Position numbers and translations under genes: made by a program. This document shows, piece after piece, positions 24,470-33,724 of a stretch of 64,000 nucleotides of DNA. The DNA comes from Actinomadura spongiicola (lineage in GTDB: Bacteria; Actinomycetota; Actinomycetes; Streptosporangiales; Streptosporangiaceae). The stretch's first letter is position 1. Every line of letters begins with the position of its first letter. Location of the stretch: positions 124,001 to 188,000 of the forward strand of contig NZ_QVNQ01000008.1 of assembly GCF_003432485.1 (NCBI RefSeq). Reading direction: 5' to 3'. The notes beneath the pieces were generated by a model that was not told the origin of the DNA, searched no databases, and saw only the letters and a list, made by a program, of their open reading frames with translations.

Positions 24470-27106
24470 GTGGCGTTCGACGACGACTACCGGCGGGAGG
24501 TGCTGGAGCCCGCACGCGCGGCGGGCGACCGGCCTCCCGAGGACCTGCGCGTCCGGTACGCGCTCACCGGCCCGCTCGCGGAGCCGCTCACCGGGGCGGT
24601 GGTCGCGGCGCGGGTCAAGCAGGTCCGGCAGTGCTGGCGGCGGGCCCGGGGACAGCTGAAGTACCGCAAGCTGATCGACCGGCTGGAGGCCGAGCACCGG
24701 GAGCTGGCGCCGCTGTTCGCCGCCGCCGAACGCGGCGACCCGCGTCCCCTGGACGCGCGGCTGCGCGGCGGGCGGGAACGCACCGAGCGGCGCCGCGACG
24801 ACGCCCGCGCCCGGCTCGCCGACGCCGCCGGGACGCTGCGGATGGCGACGCCCGCCGAGGTCGACGGGATCGCCCGCGCGGGCGGTGTGACCCGCGCCGA
24901 GCTGGAGCGGGCCGCCGCCGCGGACGGCGTCGAGATCCGCGAGCCCGACCCGCTGCCGTCCACCGCGCCCTACCCGGCGTACCGGAAGGTCCAGGAGTCG
25001 CTGGACGTCCTCGGCCACCGGCACCTCGCCGACTTCGTGTTCGGCGAACGGCTCGTCGGCCCGTTCCGGATCCTGGACGGGTTCGCCGCGCCCGGCGGGA
25101 ACCTGAGCCTCGACCGGGACGCGGTGGCGACGGCCGCCGCCGGGTGGGCGCGGCGCGGTCGCGACACCAGCACCACCCACGCCGACACGATCCTTGCCGC
25201 GCTGCGGTCGGACGCGCCGCTGCCCGAGCTGTTGCTGTTCGACGTGGCGGACCGGCTCCGTGAGCGGCTGCGGCAGCGGGCGTCCGAACAGGCCCTGCTG
25301 CGGTACGCGGTGGACGACCTCGGCGTCGACCGGCGCGACGCCCGCCGCCTGGTGTTCTCGGTGGTCCGTGAGACGGGACCGGGCGGCGGCGGCCTCGCCG
25401 GACGGCTCCGCGCGCTGCTCGACGCGGGCGAGGTGTTCGCGGCGGCGGAGCTGGCGGACGCCGCGACCGTGCCCCCGCCGCCCGCCGGCGGGGAGCCGGC
25501 GGAGGAGGAGGTCCTCGCCGCCGAGGCCCGGCACCGGCTCGACACGGCGCTGCGGCTGCGCGAGACCGCCGCCGCCGAACCCGACCCGGACCGCGCCCAT
25601 CGCCTCCTCGACGACGCGCTCCGGCTCGTCCGCGACCTTCCCGGCGCGCTGAACCAGCAGCGTCGCCTGCCGCCGCGCCCGGTCCCGGCCGTCCGCGCCG
25701 ACGTCGACGGTGGCGGGGACGGCGGTGCCGTGGTGCGTGTGTCGTGGGATCCGTCGCCGTCGACCGCGGGCGAGGTGACCTACCGGGTCGTGCGGCGGGC
25801 GGCGCGGGCGCCGCGAACGCCCACGGACGGGCACGCGGTGGAGGGGGCGGTGGACGAGCGTCCGCCCGTGAACGCGCCGGTGTACTACGGCGTGTTCGCG
25901 GTGCGGGGCGACGCGGCCGCCGCGCCCGCCGTGGTGGGGCCGGTGGTGGTGCGGCCCGAGCCCGCCGAGGTCGAACTGGTGGCCGGGGACGGTCAGGTGA
26001 CGGGGCGGTGGCGGTGCCCGGCGGAGGCGGCGCGGGTCGTCGTCGTCCGGGACGGCGCGCCGGTCCCGGCGGGACGCGACGGGTTCCGCGAACGCGTCCC
26101 GAACGGGCGGACGCACCATTACCGGGTCGCCGCCGTTTACCTCGACCCGTCCGGCCGGGAGGTCGAGACGGACGGGGTGCGGACGTCGGTCACGCCGAGC
26201 GCGCCGCCCGAGCCGGTGTACGAGCTGGACGCGGAGGTCGACGGAGACGACCCGGGGCTGGTCCGGGTCCGGTTCGACCCGCCCGGGAACGGGGCGGTCG
26301 AGCTGGTGCTGTCGCCGGGCCCGCCGCCGTGGCCGCGCAGCGCGCTGGTCCCGCTGGAGGAGGTGCGGCGGGAGACGCGGCGGCTGGCGTGCGCGCCGGT
26401 GCCGGGCGGGCTGGAGGTGCGGCCGGGGGCGGGCGGCTGGCTGCTCGCGGTGTCGGTCGCGGAGGGCGGCGCCGCGATCGGCGCCTACCACCGGCACGTG
26501 AACCTGCCGCCGCCGCGCCGCCTCGTCGCCGACCGGCGCGGCGACCACGTCCACGTCGGGTTCGACTGGCCGCCGGACGTCGCGGAGGTCGACGTCGTCT
26601 ACCAGGTCGGAGGGGACGCGCTCCATGGCAGCGAGTCGTCGTCGACGCGGACCGTGACCCGCGCCGCCTACGACACCCAGGGCGGGATCCGGCTGCCCGT
26701 CCCCGAGGACGAGCCGGTCGCGCTGTCGGTCGCGGCGGCCGGGACCGTCGGCGGTTCCCGGGTCACGGGTCCGCCGGTCACCGCGCGGGTCGCGGCTCGG
26801 GCCGTGGTCCGCTACGACGTGCTCCGGTCCGGCCCGCCGTGGCGGCGGTCGCTGACGATCCGGCTGACGTCGTCGCGGCCGTTGCGGGTGGCGCGGCTGT
26901 CGCTGGTGCTGCGCGCCGGGCGGGTCATGCCGCACCGCGCCGCGGACGGCGAGACGCTCGGCGCGTGGGAACAGGTGCCCGTTCCCGGTGAACTGTCCCT
27001 GGCCGTGCCGGACGCGTCCAGGCCGTACTGGCTGCGCTGCTTCGCCGACGACGACGTCGTGGAGCTGGCCGATCCGCCCGTCCGCACTCTCCAGGTCACG
27101 CGATGA
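24470..27106 (+). CDS. Large scaffold protein with FN3-like repeats, Hsp70-operon associated
   Basis: 878 aa, GTG start with GGGGAGG upstream, 14 nt after the Hsp70 stop. Residues 1-150 are helical and charged. Residues about 160-400 form a helical region with no recognised family (KVQESLDVLGHRHLADFVFG, ARRLVFSVVRETG). From about 405 to 790 several FN3/Ig-like units follow, for example VRVSWDPSPSTAGEVTYRVV and THHYRVAAVYLDPSGREVET. A beta-rich C-terminus ends with RTLQVTR. No signal peptide or membrane segment is seen, so these FN3 units appear cytosolic, which is unusual. A role as adaptor between chaperone and GTPases is inference. The stop overlaps the next start. Confidence 0.78.
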   Translation: MAFDDDYRREVLEPARAAGDRPPEDLRVRYALTGPLAEPLTGAVVAARVKQVRQCWRRARGQLKYRKLIDRLEAEHRELAPLFAAAERGDPRPLDARLRGGRERTERRRDDARARLADAAGTLRMATPAEVDGIARAGGVTRAELERAAAADGVEIREPDPLPSTAPYPAYRKVQESLDVLGHRHLADFVFGERLVGPFRILDGFAAPGGNLSLDRDAVATAAAGWARRGRDTSTTHADTILAALRSDAPLPELLLFDVADRLRERLRQRASEQALLRYAVDDLGVDRRDARRLVFSVVRETGPGGGGLAGRLRALLDAGEVFAAAELADAATVPPPPAGGEPAEEEVLAAEARHRLDTALRLRETAAAEPDPDRAHRLLDDALRLVRDLPGALNQQRRLPPRPVPAVRADVDGGGDGGAVVRVSWDPSPSTAGEVTYRVVRRAARAPRTPTDGHAVEGAVDERPPVNAPVYYGVFAVRGDAAAAPAVVGPVVVRPEPAEVELVAGDGQVTGRWRCPAEAARVVVVRDGAPVPAGRDGFRERVPNGRTHHYRVAAVYLDPSGREVETDGVRTSVTPSAPPEPVYELDAEVDGDDPGLVRVRFDPPGNGAVELVLSPGPPPWPRSALVPLEEVRRETRRLACAPVPGGLEVRPGAGGWLLAVSVAEGGAAIGAYHRHVNLPPPRRLVADRRGDHVHVGFDWPPDVAEVDVVYQVGGDALHGSESSSTRTVTRAAYDTQGGIRLPVPEDEPVALSVAAAGTVGGSRVTGPPVTARVAARAVVRYDVLRSGPPWRRSLTIRLTSSRPLRVARLSLVLRAGRVMPHRAADGETLGAWEQVPVPGELSLAVPDASRPYWLRCFADDDVVELADPPVRTLQVTR

Positions 27107-28314
27107 CCAGATCCCGGGGGGTCACCTGCCCGTACTGCTTCGCGTCGGTCGCGCCGCAGCGGATCCTGTTCCGGTGCCGCGGGCAGGCGGGGCGGCGGCA
27201 GGGCTGCGCGCCCGTCCTGGACAAGGCGCTCGCCGCGTACACCGGGTCGACGGCGGGCGCGTCGCTGCCGCCGGTGTTCGCCGCGTCGGGCCGCAAGGGG
27301 CGCGCCGACTGCCCCGACTGTGACCTCCCCACCGGCAACCGGGCCTGTCCGGAATGCCACAACCCGCTGCCGTCCGCGTACTGCGACTCGCCGGGCCGGA
27401 TCGTCGCGCTGGTCGGCGCGAAGAACGCCGGCAAGAGCACCTACATCGCCGTCCTGCTGCACGAGCTGATGAACCGCGTCGGGACGGAGCTGGACGCGTC
27501 GCTGGTGGCGTGCGACGACCGCACGATCGAACGGTACAAACGCGACTTCGCGCGCCCTCTGCTGGAGGAGCGGCGGCTGCTGCCGACGACGGCGAGCGCC
27601 GCGACCGCCCCCCGCGAACCCCTGGTGTACCTGCTCACGCGAACGCGGCGGGGGCGTTTCTCGCGGGCCCGCAACGACTCCCTCGCGCTGGTGCTGTTCG
27701 ACACCGCAGGTGAGGACCTGCGCAGCCGCGAGGTCACCGACCTGCATCTGCGGTACCTGGAGGCGGCCGACGCGATCATCTTCCTGGTCGATCCGCTGGA
27801 GTTGCCCGGCGCGCGGACGGGCCTGCGGGACGCCGTCGCGGCCCCGCCCGGCGCCGGCGACGATCCCGACAGCGAGCCGCTGAACGTCATCGCGCGTGTC
27901 ACCGAGGCGCTGCGGCTGCGGCACGGGACCCGGCCCGGCGAACCGCTGCCCGTTCCCGTCGCGGTCGCGCTTACCAAGATCGACGTGCTGCGGCCGGGGC
28001 TGCTGAGCCAGTCCGCGCTGCACCGTTCCCGGTCGGGGACGGGCGTCCTCGACCTGGACGACAGGGACGCGGTCGACGAGCAGGTCCGCGCGCTGCTGCA
28101 CGACTGGCGGGCGGGGCAGCTCGACACCTATCTCGGGCAGCAGTACGCCGACCACGCGCTGTTCGGGCTGTCGGCGCTCGGCGCCGTCCCGGACGACGGG
28201 CGGGTCGGCGCGGGCGGCGTCCGGCCCTACCGGGCCGAGGACCCGCTGCTGTGGCTGCTGTACCGGTTCGGGATGCTCGACGGCGTCCGTCCCGAGTCGC
28301 GGAGCGGAGGCTAG
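27103..28314 (+). CDS. Zinc-ribbon TRAFAC-type GTPase (double-GTPase family, soluble)
   Basis: 403 aa. Two zinc-ribbon-like cysteine clusters precede the GTPase: TCPYCFAS near residue 9, and DCPDC with ACPEC near 70-85. G1 is GAKNAGKST (105-113). Switch II is DTAGED at Asp200. The base-recognition motif is TKID (291-294). All look intact, so GTP binding and hydrolysis are likely. From memory it matches the DO-GTPase families that accompany GAP1 proteins in predicted bacterial conflict systems. No membrane segment. Overlaps the preceding gene by ATGA and is followed 3 nt later by the GAP1-type gene. Confidence 0.82.
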   Translation: MTRSRGVTCPYCFASVAPQRILFRCRGQAGRRQGCAPVLDKALAAYTGSTAGASLPPVFAASGRKGRADCPDCDLPTGNRACPECHNPLPSAYCDSPGRIVALVGAKNAGKSTYIAVLLHELMNRVGTELDASLVACDDRTIERYKRDFARPLLEERRLLPTTASAATAPREPLVYLLTRTRRGRFSRARNDSLALVLFDTAGEDLRSREVTDLHLRYLEAADAIIFLVDPLELPGARTGLRDAVAAPPGAGDDPDSEPLNVIARVTEALRLRHGTRPGEPLPVPVAVALTKIDVLRPGLLSQSALHRSRSGTGVLDLDDRDAVDEQVRALLHDWRAGQLDTYLGQQYADHALFGLSALGAVPDDGRVGAGGVRPYRAEDPLLWLLYRFGMLDGVRPESRSGG

Positions 28315-28316
28315 CC

Positions 28317-30575
28317 GTGGCGTGGCAACTGCACTACACGTCGGCGCGGCGCGGGCCCACGGGCCGGGCCGGGTTCCAGTTCGTCGCCGAGACGCCCGGC
28401 CTGCCGGACGGGGTCAGGGCGGGCGTGACGCCGTACCTGTCGTACCGTCCGCCGCCGGACGCGCCGCTGTCCCCCGACGACGCGGAGCTGGCCGCGTTCC
28501 CCCTGTCGCTGCTCTACGACCGGGTGGACGGGCGGCCGCTGCTGCTGCGCTGCCGCTACCTCGGCCGCGACTACTCGGGCCGCTACGGCAACTTCTTCGC
28601 CCACGCGGTGGTGGCGGAGCCGGAGGATCTGGAGGGTCTGCGTCCCGCCGAGCTGTGGCACGCTCCGCACTGGACGCACGATCCCGCGCCCGACCCCGCG
28701 CTCGACCGGTTGGACGAGCTCACGCCCGGCGCGGCGCTCGACCCGGAGGCGCTCGCCGCGTGGCTCGCCGGTCGCGGCCCGGACGACCCGTACGCGCTGC
28801 TCGGCCGGCTGGTGGACGCCGTCGCGGACGTCCTCGACCGGGGCCACGGCCGGGTGGTGCTGGTCGCCGACGACGTCGAGCTGATCGCGCGGTGGATCGC
28901 CGTGGTGTCGTACTCGGTGCCGGTGGAGGCGGCGGCGCGGCTGTCGTTCGTCACCTACACCGGCGATCCGGGCGGCGCCGCGCAGCGCCTCGTCGGCACG
29001 ACGCCCGCGATCTGGGCAGCGGCGCAGCACCACGCCTCGCACGCCCAGGCGTTCGACCTGCGCGGCGGCACGGGGAGCGGCACCGCGGCAGGCACGGCGA
29101 GCCGCTTCGCCCGGACGGTCGCGGCCTGCTGGCGCGACGGCGACTTCGGCGGCCTGGACGCCCTCGCCGAGCTGGCACCCCTCGACGATCCGGCGCGGGA
29201 GGGCGCGGCGGCGCTGCTGGCGTTGTGCCGGGGCGACACGACCGTCACCGTGGACGAGGAGGGCGCGGCGGCGGAGCTGCTGTCGCGGCACGGGTCCGGC
29301 ATCCCCGAGTGGGTGTGGCGCGATCTCGTTCCCGGCGTCCCGTCGATGGGTCTCGACCTGGCGCTCGCCGTGCACGAGCGGGCACGGGACGCGGGCGCGG
29401 CCGAGGTGGCGCGGCAGTGCGCGCGCCGTGTCGCCGACCGGGTCGCCGAGGCGATGGCGCGGGCGTCCGGCCTGGTCGCGGTCGTGGCGGCGGCCGGGGT
29501 CGCCGAGCGGGCGGGCGTCTCGCCCGATCCGGCGCGGGTCGCGGAGGCGGCGGCGCGGTGCGCGCGGGCCGGGGCGGGTGACGTCGCCGACGCGCTCTCC
29601 GGCTGCCCGACCGCGCTCCGTGACGCGCTGTTCGACGGTGTGGTCGGCGGGCTGGCGGAGAGCGGCGAGGCGGAACGGACGGCGGCGCTCACGCCCGCCG
29701 CCTGCGACCTGCTGTACGCGCACGCCGAGCGGCTGCGGACCGCGCCCGCCGTCGCGTGCGCCGTGCTGGCGTCGGTCGGGCGGCGCGGTCCGGGCCGCCG
29801 GATCGCGGTCACCGGCGACCTGCTCCGGCTGGACGGCTGCGACCCCGACGTCCTCGACACGGCCTTGCGGGAGGTGTGGGCCACGCCGCCGACGGTCGCC
29901 GAGTGCGCGGAGCTGCTGGACGCGCACGGAACGTCCGTGGCGGATCGTCCGGCGCTGGCCGCGCTCCCGTCCCGGACGCTGACGCGGCTCGCGTTCCCCG
30001 GCGGCGACCGCCTCGCCGACGCGGAGACGCTGCGCCTCGCCGGGCGGGTCCGCGACCTCGTGCCGGACGGGCGGTCCGGACGCGACGCCGCCCTCGTCCA
30101 GGCGTACGCGAAGGCGATCACGGCCGGTCCGCCGGACGCCGCACGCGCCGTCGCTGAGATCGCCGCCGCGGACGGGGCGACCCCGCAGCTCGCGGGCGAG
30201 GCGTTCGCCGGGGCCGCGCGGCGGCTCGCCCGGCGGCCCCCGGCGTACCGGGCGGAGCTGCTGGCGGGCCTGCCCACCGGCGCGCGGGCCCGCCTCGGCG
30301 CGCGGTGGACCGCCGAGCTGCCCGCCCGCGCCCGCTCCGGGCGGGTCCCGCTGCGCGGCGACGACCTGGAGCGACGCAACGACCTCGTGGAGGTCGTGCT
30401 GCGGCTGCGGGCGCGCGGCGGCGGCGACCCGGCCCTGGAGGCGTGGGCGCGGACGGCGGCCGGGCGGTGGCTCGCCGCGAAACAGCTCGACGGGCGCCTG
30501 TCACGCAGCCCGGAGCTGCGGGCCGTGCTCCGGGACCTCCTCGCGGAGGACGCGTCCGCCCGCGAGGGGAGGTGA
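28317..30575 (+). CDS. GTPase-associated protein 1 (GAP1)-like protein
   Basis: 752 aa, GTG start with GGAGG 6 nt upstream. The N-terminus (WQLHYTSARRGPTGRAGFQF, then TPYLSYRPPP, and RYGNFFAHAVV near 95) corresponds to what I recall as the GAP1-N2 domain, always coupled to small GTPases. The middle contains LSFVTYTGDPGG. The rest is long and alpha-helical, alanine- and arginine-rich, like a repeat solenoid. It is sandwiched between two GTPase genes and probably acts as their regulator or effector platform. No enzymatic motif is evident. Confidence 0.82.
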   Translation: MAWQLHYTSARRGPTGRAGFQFVAETPGLPDGVRAGVTPYLSYRPPPDAPLSPDDAELAAFPLSLLYDRVDGRPLLLRCRYLGRDYSGRYGNFFAHAVVAEPEDLEGLRPAELWHAPHWTHDPAPDPALDRLDELTPGAALDPEALAAWLAGRGPDDPYALLGRLVDAVADVLDRGHGRVVLVADDVELIARWIAVVSYSVPVEAAARLSFVTYTGDPGGAAQRLVGTTPAIWAAAQHHASHAQAFDLRGGTGSGTAAGTASRFARTVAACWRDGDFGGLDALAELAPLDDPAREGAAALLALCRGDTTVTVDEEGAAAELLSRHGSGIPEWVWRDLVPGVPSMGLDLALAVHERARDAGAAEVARQCARRVADRVAEAMARASGLVAVVAAAGVAERAGVSPDPARVAEAAARCARAGAGDVADALSGCPTALRDALFDGVVGGLAESGEAERTAALTPAACDLLYAHAERLRTAPAVACAVLASVGRRGPGRRIAVTGDLLRLDGCDPDVLDTALREVWATPPTVAECAELLDAHGTSVADRPALAALPSRTLTRLAFPGGDRLADAETLRLAGRVRDLVPDGRSGRDAALVQAYAKAITAGPPDAARAVAEIAAADGATPQLAGEAFAGAARRLARRPPAYRAELLAGLPTGARARLGARWTAELPARARSGRVPLRGDDLERRNDLVEVVLRLRARGGGDPALEAWARTAAGRWLAAKQLDGRLSRSPELRAVLRDLLAEDASAREGR

Positions 30576-30579
30576 GCCC

Positions 30580-32301
30580 GTGCATCCCGTCATCGTGCTG
30601 CTGCTGATCGCGGCGTGGGCCGCCGTGATGTGGCTCGGGTTCCTGTACGTGTTCCCCGTGCTGTTCGCGGCGACGCTGGTCGTGGCGGGGATCGCCGCGC
30701 TCGGTCTGTACTGCCTGCACGCGTGCCGGGCGCTGGCGCCGTCCACGCTGGAGGGGCCGTCGCCGGTCGCCGAACCGAAGATCGCGTACCGCCACTACCT
30801 GCTCGGCCAGGTGTGGCGCGACTGGTGGACGATCAGCAGCACCGTCGTCCCGCAGGTCTACCGGACGGCCAGCGGCGTGATCATCCGGCTGACACGGCTG
30901 CTGCTGGGCGGCCTGTGGGGGTTCTTCGTCTTCCCGGTGTGGCTGGCGCTGTGCGCGGGCATCGTCGCCGCGGCCGTGCCCGCGGCCGGGTTCGTGGTGG
31001 CGCTGACCGTCCTGTACGGGGTCGCCGCCGCGGCCGGGCTCGTGGTGTGGCTGCTGTGCGTGCTGGTCCTCGCCGCGGTCGAACGCGTTGTCATGATGTA
31101 CGGGCGGATCCTTCAGACGTGTCCGCATCCGTTCTGTTACGAGCGGATCGGCCTGCCGGAGTACGAATGCCCGGGGTGCGGCGCCCGGCACCGGCGTCTC
31201 GTCCCCGGATCGGGCGGAGCGTTCCGGCACGTGTGCCGGTGCGGGGCGCGGCTGCCGACGACCGTGCCGCTCGGACGTTTCCGGCTCGCCGCGTACTGCC
31301 CGCACTGCGGTGGACGGTTGCCGGAACGGATCGGGCGCGTCCGTGTCGAGCCGTTGCCGTTCGTCGGCGGTCCGGCGGCGGGCAAGACGACGTTCATGGT
31401 CCTCGGCATACGGGCCCTGCACACCCGCGCCCGCGCCGTCCATGGACGGCTCGCGTTCGTGGAGCAACGTCACGCGCAGGCGTACGCGGGAGCGATCCAC
31501 GAGTTCCAGCGCGGCGGGCGGCTCGCCAAGACCGGGCCGGAACTGCCCCTCGCCACGATGGTCGACGTGGAGTTGCCCGGACGCGCACGCCGCATCCTCT
31601 ACCTGTTCGACCCTGCGGGCGAGCACTACACGGGCGCGACGGAGGTGGAGTCGCTGCGCTACCTCGACCACGGCGAGGCGCTGCTGTTCGTCCTGGACCC
31701 GTTCGCCCTCCCCCAACTGCGCAGGGCCCTGACCGGGGACGAGCGGAAGTTCGTCGACCAGGCGGCCGTGTCGTCGGAGGAGGACCCCGCCGACACGCTC
31801 CAGCGAGTTCTGAACGAGCTGCGCTCCCGTCCCGACCAGGGCCGCCAGAAGCGCGTCGCCGTCATCGTCACCAAGACCGATCTGCTGACCCGCACGGAGA
31901 TCGGCCGCTGCCTGGCCGAGGACGGTGACCTGCGCGCCTGGCTCGACCGGGTCGGTCTGGGCAACACCGTCCGGACTCTCGACCAGGTCGCCGGGCAGGT
32001 GCGGTACTTCGCGTCCGGCCTCGCGACCGACCCGGAGCAGGTCGCCGACCTGCTCGGCTGGGTGACGGGGCTCACGGTCGCGGGCTCGGGGAACGGCGAC
32101 GGCCCGGCGGTCGACGCGCAGTCCGAGCTTCCCGGGACGGCCCCGCTGCGCGCCCCGTGGCCGGTGCGGGGACGCGGCTCGTCCCGCGTGCCGGTCGGGT
32201 ACACGGTCGGGCGCTGGGCCGTGCTGGCCGGGCTGTCGGTCCTCACCGTCGCGTCGGTGACCGGCGCGGTCGTCGCGGCGGCCGACCGCCTCCCGTTCTG
32301 A
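30580..32301 (+). CDS. Membrane-anchored zinc-ribbon TRAFAC-type GTPase
   Basis: 573 aa. Transmembrane segments occur at about 4-45 (VIVLLLIAAWAAVMWLGFLY and on) and 105-165. Two cysteine-rich ribbons follow (YECPGCGARH, HVCRCGA, YCPHCGGRL). The GTPase has G1 GGPAAGKT (263-270), DPAGE at Asp344 in place of DxxG, and TKTD (431-434). A last membrane helix lies at the C-terminus (VLAGLSVLTVASVTGAVVAA). It is the membrane partner of the soluble GTPase at 27103. It likely recruits the GAP1 protein and chaperone module to the membrane; that is inference. Last gene of the operon. Confidence 0.82.
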   Translation: MHPVIVLLLIAAWAAVMWLGFLYVFPVLFAATLVVAGIAALGLYCLHACRALAPSTLEGPSPVAEPKIAYRHYLLGQVWRDWWTISSTVVPQVYRTASGVIIRLTRLLLGGLWGFFVFPVWLALCAGIVAAAVPAAGFVVALTVLYGVAAAAGLVVWLLCVLVLAAVERVVMMYGRILQTCPHPFCYERIGLPEYECPGCGARHRRLVPGSGGAFRHVCRCGARLPTTVPLGRFRLAAYCPHCGGRLPERIGRVRVEPLPFVGGPAAGKTTFMVLGIRALHTRARAVHGRLAFVEQRHAQAYAGAIHEFQRGGRLAKTGPELPLATMVDVELPGRARRILYLFDPAGEHYTGATEVESLRYLDHGEALLFVLDPFALPQLRRALTGDERKFVDQAAVSSEEDPADTLQRVLNELRSRPDQGRQKRVAVIVTKTDLLTRTEIGRCLAEDGDLRAWLDRVGLGNTVRTLDQVAGQVRYFASGLATDPEQVADLLGWVTGLTVAGSGNGDGPAVDAQSELPGTAPLRAPWPVRGRGSSRVPVGYTVGRWAVLAGLSVLTVASVTGAVVAAADRLPF

Positions 32302-32419
32302 CCCCTCCGGACCAGTGTGACGCACACCACTTCCTGACGCGGAAGATAACGGACGGTCACAACCTTTATCTCTTCAGGACGCCCCGCTCCAGCCCCCGCG
32401 CCCGTACGGAGAGACCCCC

Positions 32420-33667
32420 ATGACACAGACGGCACCATCGGCAGCCGCGACCGCGAAGGACGATCCGGGCCGCCGACGACTCTGGATGATCATGGTGCTC
32501 GGGGCGCTGACGGCCGTCGCCCCGCTGTCCATCGACATGTACCTGCCCGCGCTGCCCAGCCTCGCCGAGGACCTGGGGACGGGCCCGGTGCAGACGCAGC
32601 TCACGTTGACGGCGTGCATCGTCGGTCTGGCCATCGGGCAGGGCGTGGCGGGCCCGCTGAGCGACGCGTTCGGCCGGCGCCGGCCGCTGCTGATCGGGAT
32701 GGCCGCGTACGCCGTGGCCTCGCTGCTGTGCGTGGCCGCGCCGACCGTGGAGACGCTCATCGCGCTGCGCCTGGTGCAGGGCGCCACCGGCGCCGCCGGG
32801 ATCGTGATCGCCCGAGCGATCGTCCAGGACCTGTACGACGGCGTCGCGGCCGCCAAGTTCTTCGCGTTGCTGATGCTGGTCAACGGGCTGGCGCCGATCC
32901 TCGCGCCCGCGGTCGGCGGGCAGCTGCTCAGGCTCATGCCGTGGCCGGGCGTGTTCGCCGTCCTCGCGGGCATCGGCGTCGCCCTGTTCCTCGCGTCGCT
33001 GGCCGGGCTCGGGGAGACGTTGCCGCCCGGACGGCGGCAGACGGGCGGGCTGCGGGCCACGGCGGCGACGTTCCGCACGCTCGTGGCCGACCGGTCGTTC
33101 GTCGGGCACGGGCTGGCGAGCGGTCTGGCGTTCGCGGCGATGTTCACCTACATCGCCGGTTCGCCGTTCGTCCTGCAGGACATCTACGGCCTGTCGCCGC
33201 AGGCGTTCAGCCTCGTGTTCGGCGTCAACTCCGTCGGCATCGTGGCCGCCGGGCAGGTCAGCGGCGTCCTCGCGGGCCGGGTGGCGCTGCGCAGGCTGCT
33301 CGGCGTCGGGCTCGCCATCGTCGCCGCCGGCGCGATCGGGCTGCTCGCCGTGGTGCTCGCCGGCGGCGGCCTCTATCCGGTGCTGACCGCGCTGTTCCTC
33401 GTCGCGGCCGGGCAGGGCCTCATCGGGCCGAACGCGACCGCGCTGGCCCTGTCGGGCCGCCCGCCGCAGGTGGCGGGGACCGCCTCGGCGCTGCTCGGGG
33501 TGTCGCAGTTCGCGCTGGGCGGCGCCGCCGCGCCGCTCGCCGGGATCGCCGGGCCGGACACCGCCGTGCCCATGGCCCTCGCGATCGCCGCCCTGGCCTT
33601 CCTCGCGGTCGCCGCCACCGCGTCCGCCGCCCGGTCGCGCGGCACCGCCTCCCTCGTCTCGGGCTAA
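32420..33667 (+). CDS. Bcr/CflA-type MFS drug efflux transporter
   Basis: 415 aa with about 12 hydrophobic segments. The first contains APLSIDMYLPALPSLAEDL, the hallmark of the Bcr/CflA subfamily, and GPLSDAFGRRRPLLIG is the MFS loop motif. These are proton-driven exporters of drugs such as bicyclomycin, or of sulphonamides and cysteine. The ATG has GGAGAG upstream. The 118-bp gap before it contains GTGTGACGCACAC, a short inverted repeat. No adjacent regulator. Confidence 0.9.
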   Translation: MTQTAPSAAATAKDDPGRRRLWMIMVLGALTAVAPLSIDMYLPALPSLAEDLGTGPVQTQLTLTACIVGLAIGQGVAGPLSDAFGRRRPLLIGMAAYAVASLLCVAAPTVETLIALRLVQGATGAAGIVIARAIVQDLYDGVAAAKFFALLMLVNGLAPILAPAVGGQLLRLMPWPGVFAVLAGIGVALFLASLAGLGETLPPGRRQTGGLRATAATFRTLVADRSFVGHGLASGLAFAAMFTYIAGSPFVLQDIYGLSPQAFSLVFGVNSVGIVAAGQVSGVLAGRVALRRLLGVGLAIVAAGAIGLLAVVLAGGGLYPVLTALFLVAAGQGLIGPNATALALSGRPPQVAGTASALLGVSQFALGGAAAPLAGIAGPDTAVPMALAIAALAFLAVAATASAARSRGTASLVSG

Positions 33668-33724
33668 TCCTCGAAAAAGGGGAACAAATGCCGAAAGCGC
33701 TGGGGGAAGGCGCTAGGAGGCCGA

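Noticed and set aside
32330..32350. GTGTGACGCACAC as a CRP-type site before the MFS gene
   Set aside because: Arms are only 5 bp with a 3-nt centre, unlike the usual 6-nt spacing.
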